From Nostoc punctiforme NIES-2108 (lineage in GTDB: Bacteria; Cyanobacteriota; Cyanobacteriia; Cyanobacteriales; Nostocaceae): DNA of 32,237 nucleotides. Shown piece after piece: positions 8,703-17,978 of this stretch; position 1 is the first letter of the stretch, and the number at the start of each line of letters is the position of its first letter. The DNA is taken from contig LXQE01000182.1 in NCBI GenBank assembly GCA_003326195.1, positions 1 through 32,237 of the forward strand. Reading direction: 5' to 3'. Under the pieces are notes generated by a model. The model had not been told where the DNA came from and searched no databases. It saw only the letters and a list, made by a program, of their open reading frames with translations. Position numbers and translations under genes: made by a program.

Positions 8703-11312
8703 GTGAAAAGAAAATCATCATTTTTACATAGAATACGCAAACTTTGGAGGTATTATAGAATACTTATAATTTTGACTATGTTCTTAGCTACAGCCATATT
8801 ATCGCCCACCTTCGCCTTCATAGCTGGGGAAACCTCCATTGTTCAAGCTGTATCTAATGCCCAAGAGTTATTTGAACAGGGCGAAAAGTTATATGCAGCA
8901 GAACAGTTTCATCAAGCGTGTTTAGTTTTTGAACAGGCATTGATTGCTTATAAAGCTCAAGGGAATAAACTAAGGCAAGGCATGACCTTGAGCAATCTCT
9001 CCTTGACTTACCAGCAATTAGGACAGTGGTCAAAAGCCAGCCAAGCGATTACCCAAAGTCTAAAATTATTACAAAGTGGGCAAGCCTCTCAAGAAACAGG
9101 TTCGCCAACGCAAATCCTAGCCCAAGCTCTAGATATTCAAGGTCGGCTACAGTTAGCACAGGGAAAAGCTGAATTAGCTCTCAATACCTGGCAACAGGCG
9201 GCTGCAATTTATGCAAAAATAGGTGATCGCGCTGGGTCAATCCGTAGCCAAATTAATTCTACTCAAGCTTTGCAAACTTTAGGAAATTATCGTCAAGCCC
9301 AAAAGACATTAACTGAGATTAATCAAAACCTACAAAATCAACCAGACTCAACTCTCAAAGCTACAGGATTGCGTAGTCTGGGTAATGTACTACGAGTTGT
9401 TGGGGATGTAGAACAATCCCGAAAAATTTTACAGCAGAGTTTAGAAGTGGCAAAGCGAATGCTATCCCCATCTCCTCAAGCTATGAGTGAAATTTGGCTC
9501 AGTTTAGGTAACACCGCTACAGTTCAGCAGGATACTCCAGCAGCTATAAATTACTATCAACAAGCTGCTGGTACGTCTGCTTCGCCAACTACACGCATCC
9601 AAGCAGATTTAAATCAACTTCGCCTATTGTTGGATGACAATCAATTAAATGCTGCTCAAGGGTTAGTGTCTAAAATTCAAGCTCAAATCCCTAAGTTGCC
9701 TGCTAATCGCAAGGCGGTTTACGCTCGGATTAACTTTGCCCAGAGTTTAATGAGACTAAAAGCAGGGCAAGAAGTAAAGGAGATTGCCCAACTTTTAGCT
9801 ACAGCAATTCAACAAGCAAGAGATTTACAAGACCAACGCTCAGTTGCTTATGCTCTGGGAAATCTGGGAGGATTATACGAACAGACTCAACAATTTAATA
9901 ATGCCCAAGACCTCACCCAGCAAGCCTTAGTGATATCACAAGGTATCAACGTGCCAGATATTACTTATCGTTGGCAATGGCAGTTAGGACGCTTGCTCAA
10001 AGCCAAGGGAGATATTAAAGGTGCGATCGCCGCTTACACTGAATCAGTTAAAATCCTCCAATCCCTCCGCAACGATTTAGTTGCGACTAATCCAGAGGTG
10101 CAGTTTTCTTTCCGAGATGAAGTAGAGCCAATCTATCGTCAGTTGGTCAATTTGCTGTTGCAATCAGAAGAAAACTCTCAACCTAATCAAGATAACTTAG
10201 TTCAAGCCCGTGCTGTCATTGAATCCCTACAACTAGCTGAACTAGACAACTTCTTTCGGGTAGCTTGCTTAGAAGGAAAACCCATACAAATTGACTCTGT
10301 TATCGATCGACAAGATCCGAATGCAGCAGTGATCTATCCCATTATCTTGGCAGATAAATTAGAAGTTATTCTCAAGTTACCTCAACAACCCTTACACCAT
10401 TACAAAACCAGCATCTCTGCAACAGAGGTGGAAAAAATTGTAGACCAATTCCGTCAAGAACTGATCAAACCTTATACACTGCAACAGACTCAGGCATTAT
10501 CTAGACAAATATATAATTGGCTAGTGCAACCTGCAAAGCAATACTTAGCCAAATCCCAAATCAAAACTTTGGTATTTGTTTTGGATGGTTCCTTACGAAA
10601 TATTCCTATGGCTGCACTTTACGACGGTCAACAGTATCTTATTCAAAAATATGCGATCGCTTTGGCTCCAGGGTTACAGTTATTAGCTCCCAAGTCTTTG
10701 TCACAGCAAAAAATCAAAGCATTGACTGCGGGAATTACTGAAGCCCGTCAAGGCTTTTCTGCCCTCAGCAATGTGGCACAAGAGCTGAATGAAATTAAGT
10801 CTGAAGTACCTACTACAGTGCTGCTCAATCAAAAATTTACCAACGAGACTTTGCAAAAAGAAATTAACTCTGTTCTTTTCCCTGTAGTACACCTTGCAAC
10901 TCACGGTCAGTTTAGTTCCAAAGCTGACGAGACATTTATTCTCACCTGGGATGGTCGGATTAACGTCAATCAACTCGATACTTTACTTCGGATTAGAGAG
11001 GCAGAAAGTCCGAATGCGATTGAATTACTTGTACTTAGCGCTTGCCAAACTGCTGCTGGAGATAAGCGGGCTGCTTTGGGACTTGCGGGGATAGCTGTGC
11101 GGGCGGGCGCACGCAGTACCCTTGCTTCTCTATGGAATGTGGATGATAAATCTACAGCAGAACTTATGAGTCAATTCTACCGAGAATTAACTTCTCAAAA
11201 GCTGACTAAAGCTGAAGCACTCCGCCAAGCCCAACTAGCTTTGTTAAACAACCCTAAATACCAACATCCATTATTTTGGTCAGCTTACATCCTAGTGGGC
11301 AATTGGTTATAA
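8703..11312 (+). CDS. TPR-CHAT protein, probably periplasmic
   Basis: 869 residues, GTG start with AGGGCAAGGA just upstream. The N-terminus is basic and then hydrophobic (RILIILTMFLATAILSPTFAF), a signal peptide or anchor that would place the rest outside the cytoplasm. Tetratricopeptide-like repeats fill roughly residues 50-470 (for example AEQFHQACLVFEQALIAYKAQG). The C-terminal CHAT domain, a caspase-like peptidase fold, runs from about 590 to the end. The catalytic His is H734 in HLATHGQF and the Cys is C781 in LSACQTAAG; the downstream RAGARSTLASLWNV strand is also present. Both catalytic residues are intact. Position after the secreted beta-helix gene suggests that protein as a candidate substrate or partner; this is inference. 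The stop is directly followed by the stop of the convergent DUF928 gene. Confidence 0.9.
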   Translation: MKRKSSFLHRIRKLWRYYRILIILTMFLATAILSPTFAFIAGETSIVQAVSNAQELFEQGEKLYAAEQFHQACLVFEQALIAYKAQGNKLRQGMTLSNLSLTYQQLGQWSKASQAITQSLKLLQSGQASQETGSPTQILAQALDIQGRLQLAQGKAELALNTWQQAAAIYAKIGDRAGSIRSQINSTQALQTLGNYRQAQKTLTEINQNLQNQPDSTLKATGLRSLGNVLRVVGDVEQSRKILQQSLEVAKRMLSPSPQAMSEIWLSLGNTATVQQDTPAAINYYQQAAGTSASPTTRIQADLNQLRLLLDDNQLNAAQGLVSKIQAQIPKLPANRKAVYARINFAQSLMRLKAGQEVKEIAQLLATAIQQARDLQDQRSVAYALGNLGGLYEQTQQFNNAQDLTQQALVISQGINVPDITYRWQWQLGRLLKAKGDIKGAIAAYTESVKILQSLRNDLVATNPEVQFSFRDEVEPIYRQLVNLLLQSEENSQPNQDNLVQARAVIESLQLAELDNFFRVACLEGKPIQIDSVIDRQDPNAAVIYPIILADKLEVILKLPQQPLHHYKTSISATEVEKIVDQFRQELIKPYTLQQTQALSRQIYNWLVQPAKQYLAKSQIKTLVFVLDGSLRNIPMAALYDGQQYLIQKYAIALAPGLQLLAPKSLSQQKIKALTAGITEARQGFSALSNVAQELNEIKSEVPTTVLLNQKFTNETLQKEINSVLFPVVHLATHGQFSSKADETFILTWDGRINVNQLDTLLRIREAESPNAIELLVLSACQTAAGDKRAALGLAGIAVRAGARSTLASLWNVDDKSTAELMSQFYRELTSQKLTKAEALRQAQLALLNNPKYQHPLFWSAYILVGNWL

Positions 11313-12062
11313 CTATCGGCAGCAATCTACTATCGGTTCTGAAGCAATGTCATTCAAACCAATAGATTGCAACATGTTAGCCCAATTATTATCTTTCGGG
11401 TCTAAGCGACGAAGTTCGGCTGAAGCAGCCACTAAATCGTACCAAATACCATGAGTAGCATAGAGAGCAACGCGCTGGTTTGGTGTTGCTTTCTCTAACT
11501 GAGTTTTCAAAACTGTGTTCGGTTCAACCCTTTTTATCCAACCATCAACAAAAACAGGTGGTTGTTGGGGATTGCAGTAAATATTAAAGTACCAATGATA
11601 GCGATCGCCTATTTTTAACGAAGCAGCTGTTGATGGCAGAGAGAGGCTGACAACCCCTGGTGTCCCAGACAATGAAACAGGGCTTTGGTATACAGTTTGC
11701 CCCTCCTGATTCTGTAGCACGAACTCTGCGGCATCTGTGGCTTTATAAGGAATGTAAAACCAGAAAGTTGGACGAGAGATAGTCGTTAATCCAAAGACTA
11801 GTTCCGCATTGGGAGATTGATAAACTGGGACTAAGGCTGTAAGAAGCTTTTCTTGAGATGCAGCAAGCTGCTTTTGCATATTCTCGCAACCGCGCTTTCC
11901 TCCGGCTGTGCGATTACCGGGTGCGTTAATATCAGGTGGCGGAGGAGGTGCGTTAAAAATCTCCGTTCCGGGAATCTGAGATTTTACGGGTTGTGTTAAG
12001 CAAAGCGATATTAAAGCGAACGCGCCAGCAATTTTGATACTAATTCGTGATTTGTAATTCAT
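11313..12062 (-). CDS. DUF928 family exported protein
   Basis: 249 residues. Residues 1-29 form a signal peptide (IAGAFALISLCLTQPVKSQ). A proline stretch (APPPPPD) and a Gly-rich RTAGGKRGC segment follow. The body matches DUF928: LVPVYQSPNAELVFGLT, RPTFWFYIPYK, GVVSLSLPSTAASLKIGDRYHWYF and TPNQRVALYATHGIWYDLVA. The function of the family is unknown; it is common in cyanobacteria near CHASE2 and CHAT genes. It is the last gene of a minus-strand group after the AAA-CHASE2 gene (99-base gap). Its stop abuts the stop of the TPR-CHAT gene with no spacer, so the two transcripts must overlap. Confidence 0.88.
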   Translation of the reverse strand: MNYKSRISIKIAGAFALISLCLTQPVKSQIPGTEIFNAPPPPPDINAPGNRTAGGKRGCENMQKQLAASQEKLLTALVPVYQSPNAELVFGLTTISRPTFWFYIPYKATDAAEFVLQNQEGQTVYQSPVSLSGTPGVVSLSLPSTAASLKIGDRYHWYFNIYCNPQQPPVFVDGWIKRVEPNTVLKTQLEKATPNQRVALYATHGIWYDLVAASAELRRLDPKDNNWANMLQSIGLNDIASEPIVDCCR

Positions 12063-12161
12063 AATTCCTAATGAATAAAGTTATATTTAATCTAAGTTTT
12101 TTAGTTAGCGAACTTATGAAGGTTATTTAAATCATCAAAAGTATGAAATATGCTTCCGTAA

Positions 12162-14585
12162 TCATCTCTTTTTATGTAGGTTACGAATTACTACTACACT
12201 AGTGCCTGTAACTGCCAACGTTACTACGGCAGGAATTAGCGGTATCCAAATGCCTTTCAGCAACATAACAAAGCTCAGTGTAGATATAACCATAATGACA
12301 GTAATTCCTACTAATCCTAAAAGCAATAAATTACGAATGCGCCATGCTACGATCCCTCCAAAAATAGACCAGTAAAATATCCACAAAACCTCACTCCAAA
12401 CCGGCCAAACCCACAACAGAATTCGCCCATCTAAAACTGCACTGAGAATTTGACTTACCATTTGAGCATGAACAATAACTCCTGGGATTTCTTGCTTTTG
12501 GTTAGTAGTGTAAGGTGTGGGAAAATAATCACCAGCACTTTGGTTAGTAATGCCGATGAGTACGATTCTATTCTTGACTTTATCGGGAGCGATCGCACCC
12601 TTAAGTACATCTTTGAGTGTGATTTGTTCTATAGCCTTTAAGGGAGAGTTAAAGGAACGGTAATTCAGCAATACTTGATAGCCCCAGTCATCCAGTTGTT
12701 GATAACCACCCATGTGCGATCGCAAGCGCTTAAATACAACTTTGCCAATTTGCAACTCCTGGTTTTTGGTGTACTTGGCAGATATACCCTCTGCCTCTAA
12801 GTAACGAAATGCCAATTGAGCGCTCAAGGCGTAAGGCGTAGTGCAAGGGGAAGAATCATCTGGTTTCATCGCAATCAGATGGCGGCGGAGAATACCATCG
12901 CTGTCTTTGACAAAATCGCTAAAGCCTTGACGTTTTAGAGGGATTTCCGGGGGAGGTAAAACGCCTGGTTCATTAATCTGAGGTTCACTGACTTTACAAA
13001 TAGCAATGAAGCGATCGCTGCGCCGCATCCAAGTAGCTAAAGATGCTTCCTTGGAATCTACAGGAAAATCGCGATAAATATCTAAGCCAATGGCTCGTGG
13101 TTGGAACTTTTCGAGTTGCTGCACAAGTAACGCGAGTGCGCGATCCGATAGCGAGCCTTTTCTCTGCTGCTGTTCTGGTAGCTTAAAATCATCTTCAGCA
13201 ATCGCAACTACTAAAAGCCGAGTGTCTGGTTGTTCGTTAGGGCGCAGTCGCAGCAGTTGGTCGAAAGCCCTTAACTCCGCAGCTTGTAACAGTCCCAAAT
13301 GCCGTACTCCCATTACCAAGGCTGTTACAACGACAGCTAAAATCAGCACAGTTTGAAAACGGCGCTTGCTAGGGAGAGGCGATATTTCAACGGATTGTAA
13401 ACCTAATAATGCTTTATCAAGCCAATTTTGATTAAAAACAGCAGCATATATGCGGTTATAAACTTTTAATAAGCCCTGTTGCTTAACTACCAATCCTGAT
13501 AACCGCAATTCCATTTGCTCAGGACTGTTATTTGCTGTTATTTGACCTATTTGTAAAATTTGCTGATAAAGCTCCAATAACTTCTTAATGCACTGTTCGT
13601 TTCTCAAAATGCCATTGCCATCGGCACATCGGCAAAAAAGGCGATCGCGAATCGTCCTCAGATGTTCTGGTTCATCTTGGGATTCCCAGTTATCAATTAT
13701 TTGCGATCGCACCAATTTTTCAATATACTCTGCTTCACCACCTGGGGGAATGATACCGGAAGATGCGTTCGCCGTTAGCGTAGCGTCTCGCAGAGAAGGT
13801 GTTGGCGTAGCCATCGCTAACTGACAAAGCTTCTGAGTCAGAAAAGGTTGACCACCACTCCAAGCTAATATTTCTTGCAAAACTATCTGAGGATTAACAA
13901 ATTTACCCACTAATCCCTCAGCTAATGGTTGAGCTTCCGACAATTGAAAACCGTTGAGTTCAATTGCTCGACCAATGTTAAAAGGTGTCCGGTGTTTATC
14001 TTGAATCAAATCGTACGGAGTAGTTACCCCTAAAAGCGCAAAAGTTAGACGCTGGTAAGCGGGATTATCGGCTCGTTTGTTATAGCAAACTCGAATTAAA
14101 GCTAAAAAATCATCCTTGAAATTTAATTTGAGAATGCTATCTATTTCATCTACAAAAATCACAATGTTTTGAGAGACTTCTACCAGGAGCACTGACTCGA
14201 TAAACTCACTCAAACACTGTAGTGGTGAAAGTCCAGTGCGATCACTCCACCAATTTAATACTTTGAATTTAGGAATGAAACTACGCGCCAGTCTCCGCAA
14301 TACGCCCAAATACCATTCAGATTGGGTAATATCCTGACTTCCAATTGCTGTAATGTCAATAACACTACAGATAATATCTTCGGCTTGTAGTTTACGCATT
14401 GTTTGCACTCGCAGACTGGACTTGCCCATCTGCCGCGAGTTGAAGACATAACAAAATTCCCCAGCCTTGAGCGCATCATAAAAATCTTTATCAGCTTGGC
14501 GCTGCACATAGCTGGGAGCATCAATTTGTAGACTTCCTCCGACTTGATATTTATAAGCCGAGTTTTCTGCTTTGCTCATTTGCAA
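12162..14585 (-). CDS. AAA-like ATPase fused to CHASE2 sensor domain
   Basis: 807 residues. The N-terminal AAA-like domain (AAA_35 type) has a P-loop variant NSRQMGKSSL (K55, S56) and Walker B IVIFVDEID (D146, E147). A winged-helix-like region follows. A transmembrane helix near 410-432 (VLILAVVVTALVMGV) leads into an extracytoplasmic CHASE2 domain at about 435-720, including RAIGLDIYRDFP and RIVLIGITNQSAGDYFPTPY. Two or three helices close the C-terminus. The order suggests a membrane sensor that couples an outside signal to cytoplasmic ATPase activity; the ligand is unknown. Residues about 258-275 (TPTPSLRDATLTAN) come from a small dispersed repeat inserted in frame. ATG 14585 or ATG 14579 may start it. 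It lies 82 bases downstream of the HTH/AAA gene, probably co-transcribed. Confidence 0.9.
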   Translation of the reverse strand: MQMSKAENSAYKYQVGGSLQIDAPSYVQRQADKDFYDALKAGEFCYVFNSRQMGKSSLRVQTMRKLQAEDIICSVIDITAIGSQDITQSEWYLGVLRRLARSFIPKFKVLNWWSDRTGLSPLQCLSEFIESVLLVEVSQNIVIFVDEIDSILKLNFKDDFLALIRVCYNKRADNPAYQRLTFALLGVTTPYDLIQDKHRTPFNIGRAIELNGFQLSEAQPLAEGLVGKFVNPQIVLQEILAWSGGQPFLTQKLCQLAMATPTPSLRDATLTANASSGIIPPGGEAEYIEKLVRSQIIDNWESQDEPEHLRTIRDRLFCRCADGNGILRNEQCIKKLLELYQQILQIGQITANNSPEQMELRLSGLVVKQQGLLKVYNRIYAAVFNQNWLDKALLGLQSVEISPLPSKRRFQTVLILAVVVTALVMGVRHLGLLQAAELRAFDQLLRLRPNEQPDTRLLVVAIAEDDFKLPEQQQRKGSLSDRALALLVQQLEKFQPRAIGLDIYRDFPVDSKEASLATWMRRSDRFIAICKVSEPQINEPGVLPPPEIPLKRQGFSDFVKDSDGILRRHLIAMKPDDSSPCTTPYALSAQLAFRYLEAEGISAKYTKNQELQIGKVVFKRLRSHMGGYQQLDDWGYQVLLNYRSFNSPLKAIEQITLKDVLKGAIAPDKVKNRIVLIGITNQSAGDYFPTPYTTNQKQEIPGVIVHAQMVSQILSAVLDGRILLWVWPVWSEVLWIFYWSIFGGIVAWRIRNLLLLGLVGITVIMVISTLSFVMLLKGIWIPLIPAVVTLAVTGTSVVVIRNLHKKR
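13767..13799. repeat. Small dispersed repeat inside the AAA-CHASE2 gene
   Basis: GTTCGCCGTTAGCGTAGCGT followed by CTCGCAGAGAAGG. It shares GCGTAGCGTCTCGnAGAGAAGG with 4721-4742. Read on the minus strand it encodes PSLRDATLTAN, so the same PSLRDAT peptide appears in two unrelated proteins of this window. Confidence 0.72.
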
Positions 14586-14598
14586 GAGTCAGTAGTAG

Positions 14599-14618
14599 AG
14601 ACGCGATTAATCGCGTCT
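14599..14618. repeat. Perfect 20-base palindrome between two AAA genes
   Basis: AGACGCGATTAATCGCGTCT is its own reverse complement and lies in the 82-base gap between the HTH/AAA gene and the AAA-CHASE2 gene. A pyrimidine-rich run (CTCATTCCCTCATCCCCTCC) follows at 14642-14661. It may be a dispersed cyanobacterial palindrome, a hairpin in the transcript that sets relative expression of the two genes, or an operator. Confidence 0.6.
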
Positions 14619-14667
14619 GTCATTTGTCATTATTTATTCCCCTCATTCCCTCATCCCCTCCTGATAA

Positions 14668-16128
14668 CTAGCTAAGGCGATTTTGAAAATATTGGCGGTA
14701 TAAATCGCAGCGTGGCATCACCTTATTTTCATTACAATATACTACTAACCCCATACTGTGTAATTTAAACGCTGACTTTGAGTCTAGTTCTATCGGTACT
14801 AAACTGTTTACAACTTGGCTAAAAGCTGTTGCTAAATTGGGATGATGTTCGAGATTACACAAATGTCCTCGGAGATGAGCGCTGTAAATTCCCCCTTCAG
14901 TTGGGGCTGTTTGCAATAGCTGCTCAAGTGTGATGTCCTGGTGTTGAACCTGATAAAGAGCTAGCCGTACTAAATATGGATGTCCTCCTACCATGTCCAT
15001 CAGTTTTTTCACCTGAGCATCAGTCCAATTTAGCCCCTGATGACGGTCAACTAAAATTTGGACTTGTTCGGGACTAAACTCTTGTAATTCAACGCTCAAG
15101 CCCACATTAAAGGGAGATTGATTGATATTTAGAGGAATATAAACTTCTTTAGAATGTACCAAAACTAGCCGGAGTTTTTTCCAGAGTTCGCTACTGCGAT
15201 CGCCATATTTGGCATATTCATACCAAGCACGCAACAGGCTAAAAAAGTCTTCGGCAATGTCACAATATGGAAAAATGCGATCGACACCATCTAAGCTAAC
15301 TACTAATGGGCTATCGATTTCTTCTAATAAACACTCTTCAAAGTAAGCGGTGGTTTTATCCTTACTACCGTAAATACTCCAATAATCATCTAACTGATGA
15401 AGCTGCTTCAGTTTCCTACCAACACTTTCACAGAACCAGCGTAAAAATGTATCCAAGCTAGTGAAAACTGCTTTATCTGCTGAATGAAAGCTTAAGGATA
15501 CTGTTTGACAGTCATGTTTTCTGGCTTCATCAAGAATCCTAGCCATGAGCGAAGTTTTGCCCATCTGTCCGGGTGCTTTGATGCGAATTAAAGAACCTGG
15601 CTGCAAAATTTCTTGATAACAGCGCTCTTCAATTGGAAGGCGTTCAATATAAAAATTAGAAGTCAGAGGGACTTGTCCCACCGGAAATTCTGGTTCTGCA
15701 TTTAGTTGAGTTCGTTCATTTGTGTTTACACTTAGTAATAGTTCCTCATTTTCTAGAGAAACTGAGTCATTTGATGCCATTTTCTCCATTTTAAATTGTG
15801 AAGATGACATTAGCTTATGGGAGTAGAAAACTGCCTCTAACTGCTTAGGTGTAGCCGCAGTGCCCGAAAGCCTTTGACGCTCTAGTGCTGCCTGAAAATT
15901 TTTTTTACTAACCTTTTCCCCAATTGCTTCTGACAACATCTGCCATAGCTTAGGACCAACATCATGTTGTAGGTATTCGGTAGTGTAGCCATGAGTTTGG
16001 GCAATCTCATTATATTTTTTTCCTTGCCAAGAACAGCGAAGTATTGCCACTTCAATATCTTTGAGATGTCTTTTTGTCTGGGCAACAACTGCTGTATCTA
16101 ATATTTTGAATGCTGTTTCAAAGTCCAT
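14668..16128 (-). CDS. HTH plus AAA-like ATPase (conflict/signalling type)
   Basis: 486 residues. Residues 1-85 form an N-terminal helical HTH-like domain of the kind fused to AAA_35 ATPases in cyanobacteria (HLKDIEVAILRCSWQGKKYNE, then EIAQTHGYTTEYLQHDVG). A low-complexity linker runs to about 150. The ATPase follows, with P-loop KAPGQMGKTSL (K191, T192) and Walker B LVVSLDGVD (D280). No membrane segment is seen, so the protein is probably cytoplasmic. It is the first gene of the minus-strand group HTH/AAA, AAA-CHASE2, DUF928. Related ATPases scaffold signalling or effector modules, but its partner here is unknown. The start at ATG 16128 is supported by the intact HTH from residue 1. Confidence 0.82.
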   Translation of the reverse strand: MDFETAFKILDTAVVAQTKRHLKDIEVAILRCSWQGKKYNEIAQTHGYTTEYLQHDVGPKLWQMLSEAIGEKVSKKNFQAALERQRLSGTAATPKQLEAVFYSHKLMSSSQFKMEKMASNDSVSLENEELLLSVNTNERTQLNAEPEFPVGQVPLTSNFYIERLPIEERCYQEILQPGSLIRIKAPGQMGKTSLMARILDEARKHDCQTVSLSFHSADKAVFTSLDTFLRWFCESVGRKLKQLHQLDDYWSIYGSKDKTTAYFEECLLEEIDSPLVVSLDGVDRIFPYCDIAEDFFSLLRAWYEYAKYGDRSSELWKKLRLVLVHSKEVYIPLNINQSPFNVGLSVELQEFSPEQVQILVDRHQGLNWTDAQVKKLMDMVGGHPYLVRLALYQVQHQDITLEQLLQTAPTEGGIYSAHLRGHLCNLEHHPNLATAFSQVVNSLVPIELDSKSAFKLHSMGLVVYCNENKVMPRCDLYRQYFQNRLS

Positions 16129-16454
16129 TGCTCAGTTAGGAATCACAACTATTTATATATTGAGCTACAGCCCGAATTTTTAACTTTCCAGATTTTTTCA
16201 CAAAACAATATTCAAATCGCTGAAATCTAGACCTTGCCTAGTTGAGCAAAGATGACTCTCCTGACATTTTCTTACTTAACCTTACTTAACATACTTTGTC
16301 CTTTAATTTTTGGGAATCAAACTCCTTAAATTATCCATATTTACCTTTTTGAGTGCAAAAGGCAACCTAGTAATAACAGCGATCGCAATAATTTGGCTTT
16401 GGACAAATTTAGCTCGCTTGAAACTCATAAGCAAATCAAAGGAAACACAAAATT
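16129..16454. other. Divergent intergenic region holding RTX promoter block
   Basis: 326 bases between divergent genes. It contains a tandem CTTACTTAAC CTTACTTAAC at 16271-16290 and a 59-base block (16319-16377) that recurs at 18049-18107. A HIP1 site at 16379-16386 follows. Promoters for both directions should lie here; only the one facing the RTX gene is suggested by a repeated sequence. Confidence 0.5.
16319..16377 (+). promoter_or_regulatory. Repeated promoter-like block upstream of RTX gene
   Basis: The first 36 bases (AAACTCCTTAAATTATCC…TTTTTGAGT) match 18049-18084 at 33 of 36 positions. After 12 unmatched bases, CTAGTAATAAC at 16367 pairs with CTAGTATTAAC at 18097, at identical spacing. 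A possible -35 TTGAGT and -10 TAATAA lie 16 bases apart in this copy. It ends 77 bases before the RTX ATG. Confidence 0.5.
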
Positions 16455-17978
16455 ATGGCGATTATTAATGGAACAATCACCCAAGCCGACGACAAAATCG
16501 TAGCTGATGGGGCAAACGATATAATCGATGCTTTGGCGGGTAACGATGCAGTTAATGGTGGTGCCGGAAACGACACTTTAATAGGCAATTTCGGCAACGA
16601 TTCTCTATTAGGAGGACTTGGTAACGATTCCCTTGATGGTGGATCTAACAGAGACACCCTTGATGGTGGTGCGGGTAACGACACTCTCAACGGCGGCGAT
16701 GACAATGATACCCTTTCTGGTGGAACTGGAAACAATCTTGTTAATGGTGGCACAGCTAACGATATTCTCATCGCTCAAAACGGTAACTTTTCTAGTGTAG
16801 GTGATGTTGGCGATACCTTGATTGGCGGTGCAGGTAATGACGAGCTACGTGTTGAGGGAGCCTCAAATTATTTCTTGACTAATAATCAGCTCCTTGTAGG
16901 TAATTTAGCTCACAAGTTTTCTGAGATTGAGGATGTCAGGCTCACTGGTACTACGGGTAATGACATAATTAATGCCTCTCAAGCTTTGTTGTCAGGTCGA
17001 ACCTTTCTCTTTGGTGGTGATGGCAATGACACTATCACAGGTAGCGGTGGTCTTGACCAGATTAACGGTGGTCGGGGTGATGACAGCATAGTAGGAGGAG
17101 CAGGATTTAACTTCCTACGTGGTAATGATGGCAATGACACCCTCATCGGTGGAAATGACAACAATAATTTGAATGGTGGCGCGGGGAATGACTTTGTCCA
17201 AGGTGGAACAGGAAACGATAGTTTTTCCGATAGTAGCTCTGATGGAGCAGGGAATGACCTATACATTGGGGGAGCAGGTAATGATTCCTTATTTATCCAA
17301 GGCGATACTAACTTTGAGTTGCTCTCATTTGTCAATGACCCAAACACAAGCATACTCAGAGGTGGTAAATCTGTAGCAGGCATACCGGATGGAACAGTCA
17401 CAGGCATTGATACCCTCAAAGGTATTGAAAGCGTCACAATTCAAGGAGGCGATAGCTTAAATATCATAGATGCTAGTAAAGCCAACCAAAACGTTATTCT
17501 GATTGCTGGCGGTGGTGGTGGCTCTATGAAAGGTGGTAGTGGTAACGATAGCCTATCAGGTTCATTTTCTGGCAATGACAATCTTTCAGGAGGTGTGGGT
17601 AATGATACCCTCAACGGGAATGGCGGCTTTAATACCGGAGAGGTAGATATCTTAATAGGAGGAAAAGCCTCCGTAGGAATTCAATCTGCTGATACTTTTC
17701 AAATATTGGATGGTTATCGGCAAGCTGGTCATGCTGTAATCAGCGACTTTTCCATACAAGACGGGGATAAAATCCGTCTCCGTTTTCCTTTCCAAGGATC
17801 TGCTAGCGATTTCACCTTTGTAGAGCAAAACTTTCCTAATACGGGTACAGGTACAAATTCTTCATCTATCAAAGATACAGTCATCTTCTTTGGCTCGCCT
17901 GCTTCTGGCGACATTATTACTGTGGTTGAGGATGTCACTCTTACTGCAACAAGTCCTGGTATCGAAATTTTTGGTTAA
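16455..17978 (+). CDS. RTX calcium-binding secreted protein
   Basis: 507 residues with many GGxGxDxLx nonapeptide repeats. Examples are GGAGNDTLIGNFGNDSLLGG and DGGAGNDTLNGG near residues 35-100, GGDGNDTITGSGG near 190 and GGSGNDSLSGSFSG near 360. They form calcium-binding parallel beta-rolls. There is no N-terminal signal peptide. A C-terminal beta-rich segment (ADTFQILDGYRQAGHAVISDFSIQ to ITVVEDVTLTATSPGIEIFG) fits the uncleaved type I secretion signal. No enzyme domain is seen, so an adhesin, S-layer-like or matrix protein is likeliest. GGAAACAC upstream may serve as a weak ribosome site. No dedicated type I operon is adjacent; the HlyD/ABC pair at 21648-27742 is of the peptide-export kind and need not handle it. 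Confidence 0.9.
   Translation: MAIINGTITQADDKIVADGANDIIDALAGNDAVNGGAGNDTLIGNFGNDSLLGGLGNDSLDGGSNRDTLDGGAGNDTLNGGDDNDTLSGGTGNNLVNGGTANDILIAQNGNFSSVGDVGDTLIGGAGNDELRVEGASNYFLTNNQLLVGNLAHKFSEIEDVRLTGTTGNDIINASQALLSGRTFLFGGDGNDTITGSGGLDQINGGRGDDSIVGGAGFNFLRGNDGNDTLIGGNDNNNLNGGAGNDFVQGGTGNDSFSDSSSDGAGNDLYIGGAGNDSLFIQGDTNFELLSFVNDPNTSILRGGKSVAGIPDGTVTGIDTLKGIESVTIQGGDSLNIIDASKANQNVILIAGGGGGSMKGGSGNDSLSGSFSGNDNLSGGVGNDTLNGNGGFNTGEVDILIGGKASVGIQSADTFQILDGYRQAGHAVISDFSIQDGDKIRLRFPFQGSASDFTFVEQNFPNTGTGTNSSSIKDTVIFFGSPASGDIITVVEDVTLTATSPGIEIFG

Noticed and set aside
16436..17437. Long minus-strand open frames opposite the RTX gene
   Set aside because: They are antisense readings of Gly/Asn/Asp-rich repeat codons and give Pro/Ser/Leu-rich chains without domain features.
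16550..17620. Regular short DNA repeats that might suggest a CRISPR array
   Set aside because: The periodicity follows the nine-residue RTX protein motif; there are no constant repeats with unique spacers.
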